Source of the DNA: a virus
DNA length: 45,603 bases
Virus record (IMG/VR): IMGVR_UViG_3300025132_006985
Location: 1 to 45,603 of that record
Strand: one strand, 5' to 3'
Positions 15,999 to 24,057 of the stretch are shown here, one piece after another. Positions within the stretch are counted from its first letter, which is position 1. Each line of letters starts with the position of its first letter. Both the position numbers and the translations under genes were made by a program. The notes under the pieces were generated by a model. That model did no database searches. It was not told where the DNA came from and worked only from the letters and a program-made list of their open reading frames with translations.

Positions 15999-16561
15999 CG
16001 CGTTCGATGCTCGACCCTCTGATTTCCTTCGACCGGATCGACAACGACGAGCTGAACCGCTGTCTCGTCGATTGGAAGCATAAGATGGGACCGCTCCAGC
16101 GGCCGCAATATGTCGAAGGCATCGCGCACGGCATGCGGCACGACGGGCGGCTCGTCGCCGTCACCGCGACCGAGCAGATGATTCCGGCTGAAACCTGCGG
16201 GATGCGGCGTGACGAGGCATTCGAGCTTGCGCGTGTCTGCGCAGCTCGGCCCGACATTTGCCGCGTGGCCGTGCGCCTGTGGCGTGAGTTCGTCTTTCCG
16301 GCGGTCTCGCTCGCATGGGAGTGCCCTTGGTCGATCAGTTATCAGGATGCCGCAGCGCATCGCGGCGACCTCTACCGCTTCGACGGGTGGGTGCGCCTCG
16401 GCTGCACGCGCAGCGGCACCGACCGGCGCGCGATCGGGGGCGAGCGGCGCGGCCGCAACAAGGTCGTATGGGGCTGGACGCTCGACGCAGAAAAAATGGC
16501 AGAAAAACGAGAATTGGCGGCCAAAATCGATTGGCCGCGATGGGCGAAGGTTGCGGCATGA
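15995..16561 (+). CDS. Possible Mom-like GNAT-fold protein
   Basis: The 188-aa protein starts with GTG at 15995 (GTGA overlap); ATG 16010 is possible. The C-terminal half contains ISYQDAAAHRGDLYRFDGWVRLG followed by a basic Arg-rich loop and KVVWGW. I recall this 'SY-D...H-G-xxYR..GW..xG' arrangement from phage proteins related to Mom of phage Mu, which modifies adenine in phage DNA to evade restriction. The N-terminal AVTA..MIPAETCG..RDEAFELARVCA is compatible with a GNAT acyltransferase core. The CDS is firm; the Mom link is tentative. Confidence 0.7.
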   Translation: MTRSMLDPLISFDRIDNDELNRCLVDWKHKMGPLQRPQYVEGIAHGMRHDGRLVAVTATEQMIPAETCGMRRDEAFELARVCAARPDICRVAVRLWREFVFPAVSLAWECPWSISYQDAAAHRGDLYRFDGWVRLGCTRSGTDRRAIGGERRGRNKVVWGWTLDAEKMAEKRELAAKIDWPRWAKVAA

Positions 16562-18183
16562 TTGATGACGAGTCGGCAGGTCACCTGTCGACGACCGCGG
16601 GGGCGGCTGATCCTTTGCTAGTGCGGTCGAAATGGCCGCTGAACGATCATGGCAACGCGATGCGCTTTAACGTGCATGCCGACGGCCGCCTGAAATTCTG
16701 TGGCGAAATCGGACGTCAGGGCGACTGGATATGGTTCGACAAGGTGCGCTGGAACGCCCGCGACGGCGGCGCGCGCGCGCGATCGGTCGCGCTGGCGGTT
16801 GGCGACGGCCTGATGGACGAAGCGTGGGCGCTGAAAGCCGCGACGATCGAGCAGGTTCAGACGGTCTATGGCGGGCGATGGAACGAAGAGCGACGCGACG
16901 AACGCGTCACCCAGCTGGTCGCGTGGAGCATGAAAACCGGCAACAGCGACCGGACGTCGGGGATGATCAAACAGGCGCAGAGCCTGACCGACGACGACGG
17001 CCGATTCCTGATGCGCGCGAGCCTCGACGAGTTCGATACCGACCTGTACGCCTATCATTGCCTGAACGGCACGCTGCGCTTTGTCGAGACGCAGGACGGC
17101 TGGATTGCCGACTGGACCGAGGGGCACGACGCCGCCGACATGTTCATGCAGGTCGCGGCGGTCGCCTATGACCCCGACGCCAAATGCCCGCTATGGCTGA
17201 AACGGCTCGACGAGCTGCACGACGACCCCGTCGCGCGGACGATGTTGCAGCGCGTGTACGGCATGACGCTGACCGGCCTGATCAGCGACCAGCGTTTCTA
17301 TATCTGGCAGGGCAAGGGCGGCGACGGCAAGTCGATGACGAACGACATCATCGGCGCGATGCACGGCGACTATTTCCGGTCGGCGAGCCCCAAAACCTTC
17401 CTTCAATCGCGGCAGGACCGCAGCGGTAGCGAGCATCAGGCCGATATCGTGCGCCTGCGCGGCGATATCCGCCTGGTCGTCATCGACGAGCCCAAAAAGG
17501 GCAGCACATGGGACGGCGAGCGCATCAAGCAGGTGACGGGCAGTCAAGTGACGGTGCGCGCGCCGAACGCGGTCGAGGATGTCACCTTTACCGCGCATTT
17601 CCAGCTGATCGCCGAGGTCAACCCGCTGCCGAACCCGCCGAGCGACGATCGGGGATTTAGACGACGGTTCGGACTGTTGCCGTGGCTGAAAGCCTATGGC
17701 GTGTCGCCGGGGCTGGTCGACGAGGCGCCGCATATCGTCAAGGCGCGGCTGATGAAGGAAACCAGCGGCATCCTCAACTGGATGCTGAAGGGCACGCTCG
17801 ATTGGCTCGACACCAGCGACGTTCCCGAGCCCGATACGGCGCGCATGGCCATCGCCAGCTTTTGGGCGACGGGCAGCGCGATGTCGGAATGGCTCGAGGC
17901 GAATTGCGACCTGTCGGACCCGACGGCGCATGTCGGTGCCACCGATTTGTACGAAAATTTCAAGCAGTTCTGCCTCGATCGCGGGGACAAGGACGACATG
18001 ATCATGAAGCAGACCACGTTCGGCAAGCAGCTGACCGAGGCGCAATTCTATGTCGATCGCGACACCGCGACGGGCCGCAAGGTGCGGCTCGGGATCAAGC
18101 TCAAGACGTCCGACCTTGCCTCGCCGGCGGGTGATGGCGCGCACGGGGACGATGACCCCGACGCGTGGCGCGGGCGCGTGTGA
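16558..18183 (+). CDS. D5/P4-type SF3 replicative helicase
   Basis: The 541-aa protein is a phage or plasmid-type helicase that opens the origin. The Walker A motif GKGGDGKS begins at residue 252, and Walker B VVIDEP at about 308-313. Downstream, TAHFQLIAEVNPLPNPPSDDRGFRRRFGLLPW matches the SF3 sensor and arginine-finger region of the D5 family. The N-terminal 200 residues would hold the D5_N-type domain, and the C-terminus a winged helix. The ATG overlaps the upstream stop (ATGA). The iteron-like repeats begin 14 bp after its stop. Confidence 0.92.
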   Translation: MIDDESAGHLSTTAGAADPLLVRSKWPLNDHGNAMRFNVHADGRLKFCGEIGRQGDWIWFDKVRWNARDGGARARSVALAVGDGLMDEAWALKAATIEQVQTVYGGRWNEERRDERVTQLVAWSMKTGNSDRTSGMIKQAQSLTDDDGRFLMRASLDEFDTDLYAYHCLNGTLRFVETQDGWIADWTEGHDAADMFMQVAAVAYDPDAKCPLWLKRLDELHDDPVARTMLQRVYGMTLTGLISDQRFYIWQGKGGDGKSMTNDIIGAMHGDYFRSASPKTFLQSRQDRSGSEHQADIVRLRGDIRLVVIDEPKKGSTWDGERIKQVTGSQVTVRAPNAVEDVTFTAHFQLIAEVNPLPNPPSDDRGFRRRFGLLPWLKAYGVSPGLVDEAPHIVKARLMKETSGILNWMLKGTLDWLDTSDVPEPDTARMAIASFWATGSAMSEWLEANCDLSDPTAHVGATDLYENFKQFCLDRGDKDDMIMKQTTFGKQLTEAQFYVDRDTATGRKVRLGIKLKTSDLASPAGDGAHGDDDPDAWRGRV

Positions 18184-18197
18184 CGGGGGAGGGGGTG

Positions 18198-18305
18198 ACT
18201 GTTCGGGCAACTGTTCAGGCGTGTGTTCAGGGCCGCCTTGGCTGGCCGGGGCTGGGCGCGCGGGATCGGGGTCGGCGACCCGTTCCGAACAGTCGGCCGA
18301 ACAGT
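18198..18305. repeat. Iteron-like 12-bp repeats: candidate phage replication origin
   Basis: Three head-to-tail 12-bp units start at 18198, 18210 and 18222, each containing ACTGTTC or a close variant (TGTGTTC). Two units in the opposite orientation, with GAACAGT starting at 18287 and 18299, are again exactly 12 bp apart. Further single copies sit at 18377 and 18443 inside the adjoining inverted repeat. The stretch 18184-18470 has no convincing gene. Iteron arrays beside a helicase gene are typical of origins, hence the call. It could instead be an operator array for a late regulator. Confidence 0.65.
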
Positions 18306-18376
18306 CGCTGTCCGCTCCATAAAGGGGGCGCGAGGCGTTGAAATAGCGCGAAGAATGGGCGCGGCTGATCGGGTCC

Positions 18377-18449
18377 GAACAGTTTTGTCAGGGTTGGTGG
18401 TCTGTCATGCGCCCACACACGGGATTTCCTAACCCTGACATGACTGTTC
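18377..18449. repeat. Long imperfect inverted repeat next to the iteron array
   Basis: The arms are 18377-18395 and 18431-18449, 19 bp each with 17 matches, separated by 35 bp. Each arm begins or ends with the iteron core (GAACAGT / ACTGTTC) and carries TGTCAGGGTT or its complement. The structure ends 21 bp before the next gene. It could be an origin cruciform, a paired operator, or a terminator closing the early operon. There is no U-tract after the right arm (GAGAAAGAGG follows), which argues against a simple terminator. Confidence 0.65.
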
Positions 18450-18470
18450 AGAGAAAGAGGAAGATAGAAG

Positions 18471-18941
18471 ATGGGTGATATAGAGGGGGCCGATGCTGTC
18501 GTGACCTTTGGCGAGGTCGAGCAGGCGATGGTCGAGGCGATAGAGCTGTGGCGCCGGTCGCCTGGCAGCGGGCGCGGATCGCCGTGGGCGTCCGACGCGC
18601 CTTGGGACCTTGGCGACCAGCCGCTCTATGGTCCCGACGTCGACAAGGATGCGCCGGTGCGCGCGGCACCGCTGACGCGGGCCGAGGTCGCGGTGCGTGA
18701 TGCGCGGTCGGCATGGCTGCTGCTGGTGCCCGAACGCGACCGCCGGTTGGTCGGTCTCGCGGTCAATCAAATGTCGCAGACGGGGCATAAGCGGCCGTCG
18801 TTCAAGGATTTGCGCCGCCCGATGGGCATCGCGCTCGGCGCTGATGGCCTGCGGATGCGGTACAATCGCGCCCTCTTCGCCGTCGCCCAATATCTGAATT
18901 TGCACGCCGATGCTCGCAAAGCCGCAGGATTGCGTAGGTAG
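18471..18941 (+). CDS. DUF6362-like small HTH protein before terminase
   Basis: The 156-aa protein has an N-terminal helix (EVEQAMVEAIELWRRSPG) and a long central part. Its C-terminal segment, RRLVGLAVNQMSQTGHKRPSFKDLRRPMG followed by RMRYNRALFAVAQYL, looks like a helix-turn-helix. I recall similar short proteins annotated as DUF6362 near phage terminase genes. A late-gene activator is plausible. A purine-rich Shine-Dalgarno sequence (GAGGAAGATAGAAG) precedes the ATG. Confidence 0.7.
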   Translation: MGDIEGADAVVTFGEVEQAMVEAIELWRRSPGSGRGSPWASDAPWDLGDQPLYGPDVDKDAPVRAAPLTRAEVAVRDARSAWLLLVPERDRRLVGLAVNQMSQTGHKRPSFKDLRRPMGIALGADGLRMRYNRALFAVAQYLNLHADARKAAGLRR

Positions 18942-18978
18942 AGCCGGTCAACAGGTAGAATGTGACATGGAGAAAATA

Positions 18979-19221
18979 ATGGGTGTTCGCCCCGCGCCTC
19001 AAATCACCTATTTGAAAGACAGACTGGCGGGGCGTGCGGGTCGCATGGTGCGACCTCTCGCGCTGGTCGACGACCCCGGCGCTGATCGCCGCCCCGCCCG
19101 TCGCACCCCCCTTTGGGTCCTCCCCAGCGGAAAACCCTATACGGGGGCCGAAGGCGCGGAAGATGTGAGTGACCTGATTTTTTCGGCACCCTTTTGTTTT
19201 TGTTCGGATTTCGGTCGATGA
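18979..19221 (+). CDS. Hypothetical protein, 80 aa
   Basis: Chosen start is ATG 18979, preceded by GGAG at good spacing; ATGs at 18967 and 18910 are in frame too. The stop overlaps the terminase small subunit start as ATGA, which supports a real gene. The protein is basic in the middle (DRRPARRTPLWVLP) and ends in a hydrophobic, Cys-containing tail (APFCFCSDFGR). In this position an HNH endonuclease is often found, but no HNH motif is visible. Function unknown. Confidence 0.5.
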   Translation: MGVRPAPQITYLKDRLAGRAGRMVRPLALVDDPGADRRPARRTPLWVLPSGKPYTGAEGAEDVSDLIFSAPFCFCSDFGR

Positions 19222-19823
19222 CTGACGCGGTAACCGAGCCGATGAAGGGGTCGCTTGGCGAGCTGGCGATGATGCCGGGCATGCCGAGCGAGCCGACGCT
19301 CAAGAAATTGATGGCGGAACATCCCGCTTTCCCGGTGCTGTCGCGCGGGAAAAACGGGGTCGCCTATGAAATAGACCTCGCCGCGGCGCACCAGTTCGTG
19401 ACGGCGATCCGCGATGCGGAAGAGCTTTCGGCCCGCAGCCGGGCGGCCGTGGTCCACCAGCTGGGCCTCGAGCTGATGGGCGGGCAGAGCCTCGCGGGTC
19501 CGAGCGATGCCGGGCTGACAGCTTCGGATCGCAAAGCGATGATCGAAGCCGAGATTTTGGCGAACCGCCTTGGCAAAGACCGGGGCGAGCTGGTCTCGAA
19601 AGCGTCGATGGAAGCGGCTATTGCCGCAGTATTCCAGCTGTTGAACGGAAAATACCGGTCGTTTGGGGCGCGGCTTTCGAAGCGCCTCGAGCTGAGCCGC
19701 GAGCATATCGTGATGATTGATCAGATCGCCGAACGCGACCTGATAGAATTGGCAAAGAAATTCGAGGAAATGGGCGGGACGGGCGATGCGACATTCGACG
19801 TTCCCGACGATCCCGCCGTTTGA
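19218..19823 (+). CDS. Terminase small subunit
   Basis: The 201-aa protein starts at ATG 19218, overlapping the upstream stop. The N-terminal part (MPGMPSEPTLKKLMAEHPAFPVLSRGKNGVAYEIDLAAAHQFV) is a Nu1-like winged-helix DNA-binding region that would recognise the packaging site. The rest is helical (KAMIEAEILANRLGKDRGELVSKASMEAA in part) and probably oligomerises. It directly precedes the GpA-type large subunit and overlaps it by 38 bp, as in lambda-like packaging modules. Confidence 0.85.
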   Translation: MTDAVTEPMKGSLGELAMMPGMPSEPTLKKLMAEHPAFPVLSRGKNGVAYEIDLAAAHQFVTAIRDAEELSARSRAAVVHQLGLELMGGQSLAGPSDAGLTASDRKAMIEAEILANRLGKDRGELVSKASMEAAIAAVFQLLNGKYRSFGARLSKRLELSREHIVMIDQIAERDLIELAKKFEEMGGTGDATFDVPDDPAV

Positions 19824-21891
19824 GACCGGCCATCAGATTGTTGCGCGGCTCGCCTTTCTGGTGCGCCCCAAGGAAAAGCTGACCGTTTCGGAATGGGCGG
19901 CTGAGTATCTGAACGATTACGACGCCGACGCGCTGCCGCTTCTCGCCGAAATCATGGACGCCTGCGGCGCGCCCGAAACCTGCGAAGTCGGGGACATGGG
20001 GCCGGCTCAGGGCGGCAAGTCGAAGGTCGGCGAAGCGTTCATCGGCTGGACGATCGATCAGGACCCCGCCACTTTCATGGCGGTCCAGCCTGACAAGTTC
20101 GCGATGGAATCATTCATCAAGCTGCGCATCAACCAGATGATCAGCACGATTTCGGTGCTGAAAGAAAAGCTGACGTCGGCCAGCAACGCCGACAATATGT
20201 TCATCAAGCTGTTCCGCGGCATGTCGTTGATGTCGGGTTGGCCGGTTGAAAATTTCTTCCGCCAGCGCACCGCGCAGCGCGGGTGGCTCGACGATTACGA
20301 CGGCTTTCCGACCAATGCCGACGGGCAGGTCGATATCGAAGGCAAAGGCGACGGCATCAGCCTGATGGACGGACGCATGACCGTCCACAAGGGCCGCGAT
20401 ACCAAGCTGGTGTCGTCGTCGCCCGCGCTTGGTGCCGATGCGGGGATCGAACCGTTCATCGCCGGCGGCACCGACGAACGGCTTTGGCCGGTTTGCCCCG
20501 AGTGCGATACACGGTGGGAAATCGACCTGATCCGCGACCTGCGGTTCACTGCAACGGGGACGCCCGAGGATGCAGCGCAGTCGGCGTATGTGGCCTGCCC
20601 GACCGGATGTATCCTGCCGCCGAGCGCGCGACATAAGCTGCTTGAAAGCCTGAAAACATTGCCGCACCGGGGCTTCGTCGCGAAGCAACCCGAAAAGGGG
20701 AAGTATCGGCGGACGTTCCGCCGTGATGGGCTGTTGGCCTTCACGCCTTGGTCTGAACTTGCCCGCGCCTGGCGCGAGGCGATGATTGCTTGGGAAGCCC
20801 GGCAGGACGAAGCGCCGTTGCGGACGTTCTATAACGTCAAGGCGGGGAAGAATTACCGCTCGCAACTATCCGGCGAAGAGCCGGTACGCGCCGACGAGCT
20901 GAAAGCGCGGCGCGAAAAGGGTTGGCGGCGCGGCACCGTGCCACGCGGCGTCCGAGTCGTGAATGCGCTGGTCGACGTTCAGCGCGACCGATTCGAGGTC
21001 GCGCTGATCGGCAGCGGCGTCGAACGCGAGACATGGCTGATCGACCGTTTCCCGGTCGACGTGCTGGACGATGGGCTGACGCAGGTCGCGCCCTTCGTTC
21101 ACAAAGAGCATTTCAAGGTGCTGCTCGGCCTGTTCGATCGGCTGTTGCCGCTCGCCGAGGTCGGTGACGACGGGAAGCCGGTCGGATATGCGCGCATCCT
21201 GTCGGTCGTCGTCGACACCGGCGGCAGCGACCGCAGCGGCGATCAGGCGACCGAAGGAGCGAAATGGTTCTGGAATGCGGCGCGGGCGCTGGGGGTCCAT
21301 CCGTCGCGCATCACGTTGATGAAGGGCGGTTCCAACCCGAACGGCAAGTTGATGCCGCCGGGCCAGTTCGCCGACCAAAAGATGCGGTCGGGGGCGAAGC
21401 GCAGCAGCGCCCGCCTTTGGATTCCGAACGTCAACGCGATCAAGAATATGATCGACGCCCGCCTGCGCCGCACGGCGCCGGGGCCGGGATATATCCATTT
21501 TCCGGGCGACCTGCCAGCGAGTGCGGCGGTCGACGGGATCGACTATTTCGAGGAAATCACCGCCGAAGAGCTGGTCAAAGGCAAATGGAAGCCGATGCGG
21601 CGGCGCAACGAAACTTGGGATCATCTGGTGATGTCCGAAGTCGCGCTGCTGAAACCGCCGTTCGCGCAGAGCCGCACCGATATGCGGTGGGTGCCGAAGG
21701 ATTTCCGGGTCATCTGGCCGAAAAGCGGGGTTGCGTTGTTGCCGCGCCCGGCGGCCAATGACGAACCGAGCAACGACAATATCACGGCGCCAGTTCCAGC
21801 GCCGAAGCCCGCCCCGACCCCGAAACGGTCGCAGCGGGCGCCAGCTGCCACACGGCGGCGGGGTAAGAGCTGGATGGGCCGACTAACCTAG
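19786..21891 (+). CDS. Terminase large subunit, GpA family
   Basis: This 701-aa motor cuts and pumps phage DNA into proheads. The ATPase region has a Walker-type GPAQGGKS (residues 72-79), and the FIAGGTDERLWPVCPECDTRW segment is characteristic of lambda GpA-like enzymes, including a CxxC pair. The nuclease half includes SVVVDTGGSD and RMRRTAP-like basic stretches. The C-terminal 45 residues are a Pro/Ala/Lys-rich disordered tail. The start overlaps the small subunit in another frame, as expected for coupled terminase genes. Confidence 0.93.
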   Translation: MRHSTFPTIPPFETGHQIVARLAFLVRPKEKLTVSEWAAEYLNDYDADALPLLAEIMDACGAPETCEVGDMGPAQGGKSKVGEAFIGWTIDQDPATFMAVQPDKFAMESFIKLRINQMISTISVLKEKLTSASNADNMFIKLFRGMSLMSGWPVENFFRQRTAQRGWLDDYDGFPTNADGQVDIEGKGDGISLMDGRMTVHKGRDTKLVSSSPALGADAGIEPFIAGGTDERLWPVCPECDTRWEIDLIRDLRFTATGTPEDAAQSAYVACPTGCILPPSARHKLLESLKTLPHRGFVAKQPEKGKYRRTFRRDGLLAFTPWSELARAWREAMIAWEARQDEAPLRTFYNVKAGKNYRSQLSGEEPVRADELKARREKGWRRGTVPRGVRVVNALVDVQRDRFEVALIGSGVERETWLIDRFPVDVLDDGLTQVAPFVHKEHFKVLLGLFDRLLPLAEVGDDGKPVGYARILSVVVDTGGSDRSGDQATEGAKWFWNAARALGVHPSRITLMKGGSNPNGKLMPPGQFADQKMRSGAKRSSARLWIPNVNAIKNMIDARLRRTAPGPGYIHFPGDLPASAAVDGIDYFEEITAEELVKGKWKPMRRRNETWDHLVMSEVALLKPPFAQSRTDMRWVPKDFRVIWPKSGVALLPRPAANDEPSNDNITAPVPAPKPAPTPKRSQRAPAATRRRGKSWMGRLT

Positions 21892-21901
21892 CGGGGTAAA
21901 A

Positions 21902-22465
21902 ATGGTGAATGTGCTGCTGACCCCGCTCGCGCGGGTGCCGGATCGCGTCATTGCAGGCGACAGCATTGTCGTGCGCGCTGACGGCCTGATGGCCGCTTAT
22001 GACAGCAACGAAGGCTATTCGGTGACGTGGCTGTTCCAGCCCGCCGCCGGCGGCCCTATTACGACGATCGCGGGCGTTGCCGATGCCGATGCGTGGAAGC
22101 TGGTCGTTCCGGCATCAGCGACGTCCGCGTGGGCGACCGGTCGGTGGCGGTGGTCGGTGCGGGTCGTCAACGACGATTTCGCGCAGGTCATCGACCAAGG
22201 GATGATGACGGTCGACCCGAACCCGGCGACCGCCGACCTCGACAGTCGTTCGCAGGCGCAGCGGATCCTCGACCTCGTCAATGCCGCGATCGAGGGTCGC
22301 GCCAGTTCGGCCGACCTTGAGTATGAATTCGAGGACGGCCGACGCGTGCGGATGATGACGCATGCCGAATTGATGGTGTTGCGCGACCGTTATGTGAAAA
22401 TCGTTGCGACCGAGGCGAACAAGGCGCGGCGCACCGGTCCCGGTCGCGTGCTGGCGAGCCTCTGA
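21902..22465 (+). CDS. Probable head-tail connector (gpW-like C-terminus)
   Basis: The 187-aa protein has two parts. The N-terminal about 100 residues look like a beta sandwich (VLLTPLARVPDRVIAGDSIVVRAD...WLFQPAAG). The C-terminal part, YEFEDGRRVRMMTHAELMVLRDRYVKIV, matches the strand-turn-strand-helix layout of gpW-type connectors. Its position between terminase and portal agrees. The N-terminal extension is unusual for gpW, which is about 70 aa. TGATG overlap with the portal gene. Confidence 0.75.
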   Translation: MVNVLLTPLARVPDRVIAGDSIVVRADGLMAAYDSNEGYSVTWLFQPAAGGPITTIAGVADADAWKLVVPASATSAWATGRWRWSVRVVNDDFAQVIDQGMMTVDPNPATADLDSRSQAQRILDLVNAAIEGRASSADLEYEFEDGRRVRMMTHAELMVLRDRYVKIVATEANKARRTGPGRVLASL

Positions 22466-24048
22466 TGCGCTTCCTTGGATTCGACATCAGCCGCCGCGGC
22501 GAGCCGTCGGCGCCGGAAGCGCAGGCGCCGGGCCTGCCCGTCGCGGCGCGGCGCCAGGCGCTGATGCGCGGTCGCGCAGTGTCGAAGCGCTCTTTCGAAG
22601 CCGGAACGACCGACCGCCTGTCGAAGACATGGTCGACCGCCGACCTGTCGGATAATATGGCGCTGCGGTCGAAGCTGCGCGCGATGCGGGGCCGCAGCCG
22701 CACTTGGTCGCGCGATACCGAATATGGCCGGAAATTTCTGGCTATGTGTCAGACGAACATCGTCGGTTCGGGGGGGTTCGCGCTCAAAGTCAATTGCCTG
22801 AACGACGCCGGAAAGCCGGACAAGGCCGACAGCGCCCGGATCAAGGCGGCATATGCGCGTCAGGCAAAGCGCGGTCAGTTCGACGTCACCGGCAAGCTGT
22901 CCGAACGGCTGTTCGACACGCTCGCGGTTCGCATGGTGGCGCGCGACGGCGAAGCGCTGATCCGGCTCGTCGAGGGACGGGATCGCGGCAATCACGGTTG
23001 CCAGCTGCAGCTCTTGCCGGGGCACCTGCTCGACGAAGAGCATAACCGCGACCTGCCGGGCGGCGCGCGCATCCGCATGGGCGTCGAGTTCGACGCGTTC
23101 ATGAAGCCCGTCGCCTATCACCTGCGCCAAGTGCCGCAGGCGGGCGACATGCACGGCGTCACGTCGCAACGCTATATCCGCGTCCCGGCGAGCGAAATCA
23201 TTCACCTGTTCCTCGCCGAGGATGCCGAGCAATGGCGCGGGGTACCATGGGCCTATGCCGCGCTGCGCGGCGCATGGCAGCTCGACAAGTTCGACGAGGC
23301 CGCACTGGTCGCGGCGAATGTCGGGGCGTCGAAAATGGGCTTTTTTCGCCAGATCGACCCCGAGGCTGGGCCGCCGATGGGCGCCGCCGAGGGTGATGGC
23401 GAAGAGGGCGTAGGTCCCGAGGGGCCAGAATTTATCACCTCAGCGGAACCGGGCGAATTTTCGGTCATCCCCGACGGATATCAATTCGAGAATTTCAACC
23501 CGGACTATCCGAACGGGGTTTACGAGCCCTTCTCTAAATCGGTCCAGCGTCGCATGTCGGCGGGATTGCTCGTCAGTTATCACGGCCTGACCGGCGACCT
23601 GCGCGAGGTCAATTTCAGTTCGATCCGGCAAGGAACGCTCGACGAGCGCGAAATCTGGATGCTGCTGCAGAGCTGGTACATCGAAACGGTCAAAGAGCCG
23701 GTTTTCACCTGGTGGCTGGGTCACGCGATGGTGCGCGACGCCGAGCTTTCGCGCCTGCCGCCGAGCAAATTCGATAAGTTCAACCGGCCCGAATTTACGG
23801 GTCGGCGGTGGGGCTGGGTCGATCCCAAGGCCGACGTTCAGGCGAACAGGGAATCGGTCGCGCTACGCACGAAGAGCCGGGCGCAGATCATCCGCGAGGG
23901 CGGCGGTGATCCCGACACGGTGTGGGCCGAGCTGGAAGAGGAAGAGGCGCGCGGCATGACCCCGCCGCAGGCGCCGGGCGCTGCCAAGGAAGCAAAGGAC
24001 GACGACGACGGCGACGACGAAGCCGCCGCCGAGGCCGAGGACAAATAG
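22465..24048 (+). CDS. Portal protein, lambda family
   Basis: The 527-aa protein forms the dodecameric ring at the capsid vertex for DNA passage. Typical lambda-portal features are LRAMRGRSRTWSRDTEYGRKFLAMCQTNIVG near the N-terminus. Later come DGEALIRLVEGR, the WRGVPWAYAALRGAWQLDKFDEAALVAA segment, and YEPFSKSVQRRMSAGLLVSYHGLTGDL. An Asp/Glu-rich tail closes the protein. Its length is normal for the family. The gene lies between the connector and capsid genes. Confidence 0.95.
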   Translation: MRFLGFDISRRGEPSAPEAQAPGLPVAARRQALMRGRAVSKRSFEAGTTDRLSKTWSTADLSDNMALRSKLRAMRGRSRTWSRDTEYGRKFLAMCQTNIVGSGGFALKVNCLNDAGKPDKADSARIKAAYARQAKRGQFDVTGKLSERLFDTLAVRMVARDGEALIRLVEGRDRGNHGCQLQLLPGHLLDEEHNRDLPGGARIRMGVEFDAFMKPVAYHLRQVPQAGDMHGVTSQRYIRVPASEIIHLFLAEDAEQWRGVPWAYAALRGAWQLDKFDEAALVAANVGASKMGFFRQIDPEAGPPMGAAEGDGEEGVGPEGPEFITSAEPGEFSVIPDGYQFENFNPDYPNGVYEPFSKSVQRRMSAGLLVSYHGLTGDLREVNFSSIRQGTLDEREIWMLLQSWYIETVKEPVFTWWLGHAMVRDAELSRLPPSKFDKFNRPEFTGRRWGWVDPKADVQANRESVALRTKSRAQIIREGGGDPDTVWAELEEEEARGMTPPQAPGAAKEAKDDDDGDDEAAAEAEDK

Positions 24049-24057
24049 GAGAGCAAC

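Noticed and set aside
18198-18228. GTTC repeats considered as a LexA box or a CRISPR array
   Set aside because: The GTTC cores are separated by 8 bases, not 7, so they do not fit the SOS consensus. The units are 12 bp without spacers, so they are not CRISPR.
18184-18322. Gly/Cys/Ser-rich reading frame (repeated CSG) through the iteron region
   Set aside because: The peptide repeat is a by-product of the 12-bp DNA repeat read in one frame. There is no ribosome site and the inverted copies break the pattern.
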